Positions 6,483-8,647 of a stretch of DNA of 8,647 nucleotides are shown piece by piece; the stretch's first letter is position 1, and the number at the start of each line of letters is the position of its first letter. Source of the stretch: CAZALT01 sp964485515 (GTDB taxonomy: Bacteria; Actinomycetota; Acidimicrobiia; Acidimicrobiales; Acidimicrobilacustridaceae); the NCBI GenBank assembly GCA_964485515.1, contig CAZALT010000146.1, positions 1 to 8,647 of the forward strand, written 5' to 3'. The notes below the pieces were generated by a model that ran no database searches, was not told where the DNA came from, and saw nothing but the letters and a program-made list of their open reading frames with translations. The translations under genes were made by a program, and so were the position numbers.

Positions 6483-8108
6483 GTGAAATCCCCCAAGCCG
6501 ATCGCCGTGATGGTGGCGATCTTGCTCCTGATCGGTGCTGTGGCCGGATTCACCGCGAATCCGGCCGCGGCGACCCCGCCGACCACCGACTCCTTCCTGG
6601 CGGCGCGGTTCGGCGCCCAGTGGCTCATCACCCAGGCCGACCCCAGCGGAGCGATCGGTGGCAGCACCGCGACGTCGTCGGTCTACAACGGAACGGCACA
6701 GGCCGTGCTCGCCCTCACCGCTGCTCGACAGGGCGAGCCCACCGTCGACGCCGCGGTCGCGTGGCTCGAGGCGAACGCGGACGACCTGGCATCGATCGAT
6801 GCCAGTCAGAACCCGGGATTCGTCGGGTTGGTCGGCACCCTCCTGCTCGTCGCCGACAACCAGGCCATCGACCCGACCGACTTCGGAGGCGTCGACCTCG
6901 TCGCCACCCTCGACGACACCCTGCAGCCCAGCGGTCTGTACGGCGACACCGATGCGACCTACGACGGGGTGTACCGCCAGTCGCTCGCGCTGATGGGCCT
7001 GGCGGCGGTGGGCGCCAAGGTACCCGAAGGTGCCGTCGACTGGTTGACCGACCAGCAGTGCGGGAGCACGGCGACTGATCCGGTCACCCCTCCGGCTGCC
7101 ATCGGCGGGTGGGAGGACTTCCGCGCCGACACCAGCGTCGCGTGCTCGGCGCCCGACCCGGACAACTGGATGGACTCCGGGCCCGACACGAACTCGACCG
7201 CGCTGGCGATCCAGGCGCTCGCCGTGGTCGGTGAGCCCGCCACCGCCGATCCGCTGGTGTACCTGGCTTCGGTGCAGGATCCGATCAGCGGTGGTTTCGC
7301 CTTCATCAGCGGGCCGGGTGTCGACGCCAACTCCACCGCCGTGGTGATCCAGGCGATCGTGGCGAGCGGTGGCGACGTCACCGACCCGCCGTGGCAGCGC
7401 GCCGGAGGCAACCCGCTCACGTCGCTGTTGAGCTGGCAGATCGGTTGCGGTGACGCGACCTCGGTCGGTGCGTTCCAGGCGAACTGGGCGCCCGGGGCCA
7501 ACTTCATGGCGACGGTCCAAGGTGTGTGGGGTGCAGCCGAGGCCGAGCTGACCGACCTGCCGACGTGGTTCGACGGCCGCGCCGCGTTCACCGACGTGTG
7601 CGAGGACAACAACATCTTCATCGGCGAGATCGCCTCGGTGGGGTCGTGGGACGTGATCAGAGGCTTCGCCGACGGCACGTTCCGACCGACCCTGGCCGCG
7701 AGCCGCCAGGCGATGGCGGCCTTCTTCTATCGGTCCTCGGGTGAACCGCCGTTCACGCCCACGGGTCAGACCTTCGACGACGTCGCTCCGACCCATCCGT
7801 TCTACAAGGAGATCGAGTGGGCGGTTGCGAGCGGCATCGTGGTCGGGTTCGGCGACGGGACGTTCCGGCCGACGACTCCCGCGAGCCGTCAGGCCACCGC
7901 CGCGTTCTTCTACCGTCAGGCAGGTTCGCCGTCGTACACGCCGACCGGCCAGTCGTTCACGGACGTGGCCCCGAACCACGCCTTCTACGAGGAGATCGAG
8001 TGGCTGGTGTCGATCGACGTGATCGACGGCTTCTCGGATGGGACCTTCCGACCGACCCTGGCGACGAGCCGTCAGGCAGCGGCCGCCTACCTGGTTCGCT
8101 TCGATTGA
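6483..8108 (+). CDS. Secreted alpha/alpha-toroid protein with three SLH repeats, B12-riboswitch controlled
   Basis: A 541-residue exported protein of unknown exact function. Residues 1-30 form a signal peptide: KSPK, a hydrophobic core VMVAILLLIGAVAG, and AAA before the likely cleavage site. Residues about 34-360 show repeated helical motifs of the prenyltransferase/squalene-cyclase alpha/alpha-toroid type: VYNGTAQAVLALTAA (67-), VYRQSLALMGLAAVG (163-), NSTALAIQALAVVG (237-) and NSTAVVIQAIVASG (283-). The same fold and motif style occur in the alpha domain of intrinsic factor and transcobalamin. Four cysteines (193, 221, 322, 373) could form disulfides outside the cell. Three S-layer-homology-like repeats start at residues 369, 431 and 492 (FxDV...DGTFRPT...R), with a period of about 61, and end at the C terminus; they probably anchor the protein to the cell wall. 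The GTG at 6483 is chosen for its ribosome binding site and intact signal peptide. A cobalamin riboswitch precedes it, so a surface role in B12 capture or delivery is inferred. No DUF4430-type beta domain is seen. It could instead be a B12-regulated surface protein with another ligand. Confidence 0.85.
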   Translation: MKSPKPIAVMVAILLLIGAVAGFTANPAAATPPTTDSFLAARFGAQWLITQADPSGAIGGSTATSSVYNGTAQAVLALTAARQGEPTVDAAVAWLEANADDLASIDASQNPGFVGLVGTLLLVADNQAIDPTDFGGVDLVATLDDTLQPSGLYGDTDATYDGVYRQSLALMGLAAVGAKVPEGAVDWLTDQQCGSTATDPVTPPAAIGGWEDFRADTSVACSAPDPDNWMDSGPDTNSTALAIQALAVVGEPATADPLVYLASVQDPISGGFAFISGPGVDANSTAVVIQAIVASGGDVTDPPWQRAGGNPLTSLLSWQIGCGDATSVGAFQANWAPGANFMATVQGVWGAAEAELTDLPTWFDGRAAFTDVCEDNNIFIGEIASVGSWDVIRGFADGTFRPTLAASRQAMAAFFYRSSGEPPFTPTGQTFDDVAPTHPFYKEIEWAVASGIVVGFGDGTFRPTTPASRQATAAFFYRQAGSPSYTPTGQSFTDVAPNHAFYEEIEWLVSIDVIDGFSDGTFRPTLATSRQAAAAYLVRFD

Positions 8109-8124
8109 TCCCCTCGACCTGAAT

Positions 8125-8180
8125 CGCGACCCGTGGGCCGCGTCCGATGCCGTCTCGGCCCGGGCGTGGCCCGCGTCGCG
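8125..8180 (+). terminator. Possible imperfect stem-loop terminator
   Basis: CGCGAC (8125-8130) pairs with GTCGCG (8175-8180), and GGGCC (8135-8139) pairs with GGCCC (8168-8172), with an internal loop of 4 and 2 nt and a large apical region. It begins 17 nt after the stop of the SLH protein gene. The sequence after it (TCTTGGGGG) has no U tract, so the call is tentative. The remainder of 8109-8219 holds nothing else I can name. Confidence 0.3.
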
Positions 8181-8219
8181 TCTTGGGGGCCATACCCGGC
8201 GGCACCCCGTGCTCGACCC

Positions 8220-8225
8220 TAATAT
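8220..8225 (+). promoter_or_regulatory. Probable -10 element of a leaderless promoter
   Basis: TAATAT matches TAnnnT and ends 6 nt before the GTG at 8232, so a transcript would begin at or next to the start codon. No Shine-Dalgarno sequence precedes the gene, which agrees with leaderless translation, common in actinobacteria. No clear -35 was recognised. Confidence 0.45.
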
Positions 8226-8240
8226 CGTCACGTGACGATA
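8223..8240. promoter_or_regulatory. Perfect 18-bp palindrome over start codon
   Basis: TATCGTCACGTGACGATA is a perfect dyad with no spacer, centred between 8231 and 8232 and so on the first base of the GTG start. It overlaps the candidate -10 hexamer, which is an ideal place for an operator that blocks RNA polymerase. In a leaderless mRNA only its right half would be transcribed, so a DNA-level role is more likely than an RNA hairpin. The binding protein is unknown; autoregulation by the zinc-ribbon protein is possible. Confidence 0.6.
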
Positions 8241-8600
8241 AAGCCGAAGCAGGAGCGGTGCCGGTGGTGCGGGCGGGCCTTCGTCGTCTCGCCGGGACGG
8301 GGTCGTCCCCGGCGGTACTGCCGTCAGGGCTGTCGTCAGCAGGCCCACCTCGCCCGCAAGCTGGCGGCCTCTCACGGGCTCGGCGACGACGACCTCATCG
8401 TGTCCCGTGCGGTGCTCGAGGAGTTGCAGAGCCGGCTGTACGTCCTGCAGGCGGCGCTGGAAGATGTGGATCGAGACCTGGCGGCGTCGAACGAGCCGGA
8501 AGATCGCAGCGAAGCGCTCGATTGGCTCATCGAGAACGCCAGGCCCTTGGCCAGCACCTGGATCGAGCCCCGAGGGGCCACCTCGGAGAAACCGGGCTGA
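8232..8600 (+). CDS. Small Cys4 zinc-ribbon protein, function unknown
   Basis: A 122-residue hydrophilic protein. The N terminus carries CRWCG (Cys10, Cys13) and, after a basic GRGRPRRY linker, YCRQGCRQQAH (Cys30, Cys34, His39). This C-x2-C-x16-C-x3-C arrangement should bind zinc. Small proteins with a similar basic linker and paired cysteines are widespread in actinobacteria, mostly unnamed and presumed to bind nucleic acid. The rest (about 55-112) is acidic and helical, including AVLEELQSRLYVLQAALEDVDRDLAAS, which could form a short coiled coil or dimer interface. GTG at 8232 is the only start that keeps the zinc ribbon complete and is supported by the TAATAT box. It stands alone between the SLH gene and a dif-like site. 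The coding call is good; DNA binding is inference. Confidence 0.75.
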   Translation: MTIKPKQERCRWCGRAFVVSPGRGRPRRYCRQGCRQQAHLARKLAASHGLGDDDLIVSRAVLEELQSRLYVLQAALEDVDRDLAASNEPEDRSEALDWLIENARPLASTWIEPRGATSEKPG

Positions 8601-8605
8601 TCGCT

Positions 8606-8625
8606 GGACAACCCGGCGGACAACC
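8606..8625. repeat. Direct repeat GGACAACC x2
   Basis: GGACAACC occurs at 8606-8613 and 8618-8625, with a 12-nt period. The second copy overlaps the left arm of the dif-like site. It could be an accessory protein-binding repeat or chance. Confidence 0.4.
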
Positions 8626-8647
8626 TTACATAACGAGGATTATCGGC
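8623..8647 (-). other. dif-like Xer recombination site, truncated at window edge
   Basis: ACCTTACATAA (8623-8633), a 6-nt centre CGAGGA (8634-8639) and TTATCGGC (8640-8647, then the edge) follow the 11-6-11 plan of dif sites. Against the reverse complement of E. coli dif as I remember it, the first arm matches at 8 of 11 positions (ATTTAACATAA) and the visible part of the second at 6 of 8 (TTATGCGC). On the minus strand the order would be XerC arm, centre, XerD arm. It lies 22 nt after the zinc-ribbon gene in an AT-rich patch. It may be the chromosomal dif or the crossover site of a tyrosine-recombinase element; the last three bases of the second arm are outside the window. Confidence 0.45.

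Noticed and set aside
6426..8375. Minus-strand open frame opposite the SLH gene and zinc-ribbon gene
   Set aside because: Arg/Gly-rich antisense product with no recognisable motifs. It spans two plus-strand genes and an intergenic region, which a real gene would be unlikely to do.
8592..8616. CCGGG/CCCGG hairpin after the zinc-ribbon gene as terminator
   Set aside because: Only 5 bp with a 15-nt loop, overlapping the stop codon, and no U tract.

Overview
The window is GC-rich DNA whose gene content points to a high-GC actinobacterium, plausibly of the Acidimicrobiia (Ilumatobacter-like). The basis is strong GC third-position bias, GTG starts, actinobacterial-style S-layer-homology repeats and a small actinobacterial-type Cys4 zinc-ribbon protein. 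The taxonomic call is inference; no marker gene is present. One run of 100 Ns (6121-6220) splits the window, so linkage between the left and right halves depends on the scaffolder.

Left half. A plus-strand run begins behind an AT-rich palindromic operator candidate (74-97). It encodes an amidohydrolase-2 family metal-dependent enzyme (235-1461), a MarR-family regulator whose GTG start overlaps the amidohydrolase stop (1458-1958), and, 9 nt later, the glycine cleavage T protein gcvT (1968-3053). Facing it on the minus strand is gcvP, the PLP-dependent P protein (6041-3117). The two glycine-cleavage genes converge on a perfect 17-bp hairpin (3073-3109) that probably ends both transcripts. gcvH and lpd are not in the window.

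Right half. Just after the gap lies a clear cobalamin (B12) riboswitch (about 6258-6400). It precedes a secreted 541-residue protein (6483-8108) with a signal peptide, a predicted alpha/alpha-toroid domain (prenyltransferase / transcobalamin alpha-domain-like repeats) and three C-terminal S-layer-homology repeats. This pairing is the most interesting item here: it suggests a cell-surface, B12-repressed cobalamin-capture protein, analogous to intrinsic factor or transcobalamin but lacking the usual second (beta) domain. The hypothesis comes from architecture and regulation only.

Right edge. A small zinc-ribbon protein (8232-8600) starts inside a perfect 18-bp palindrome and looks leaderless. 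Immediately after it, cut by the window edge, is a sequence resembling a Xer/dif recombination site (8623-8647). This could be the chromosomal dif or the boundary of a tyrosine-recombinase element.
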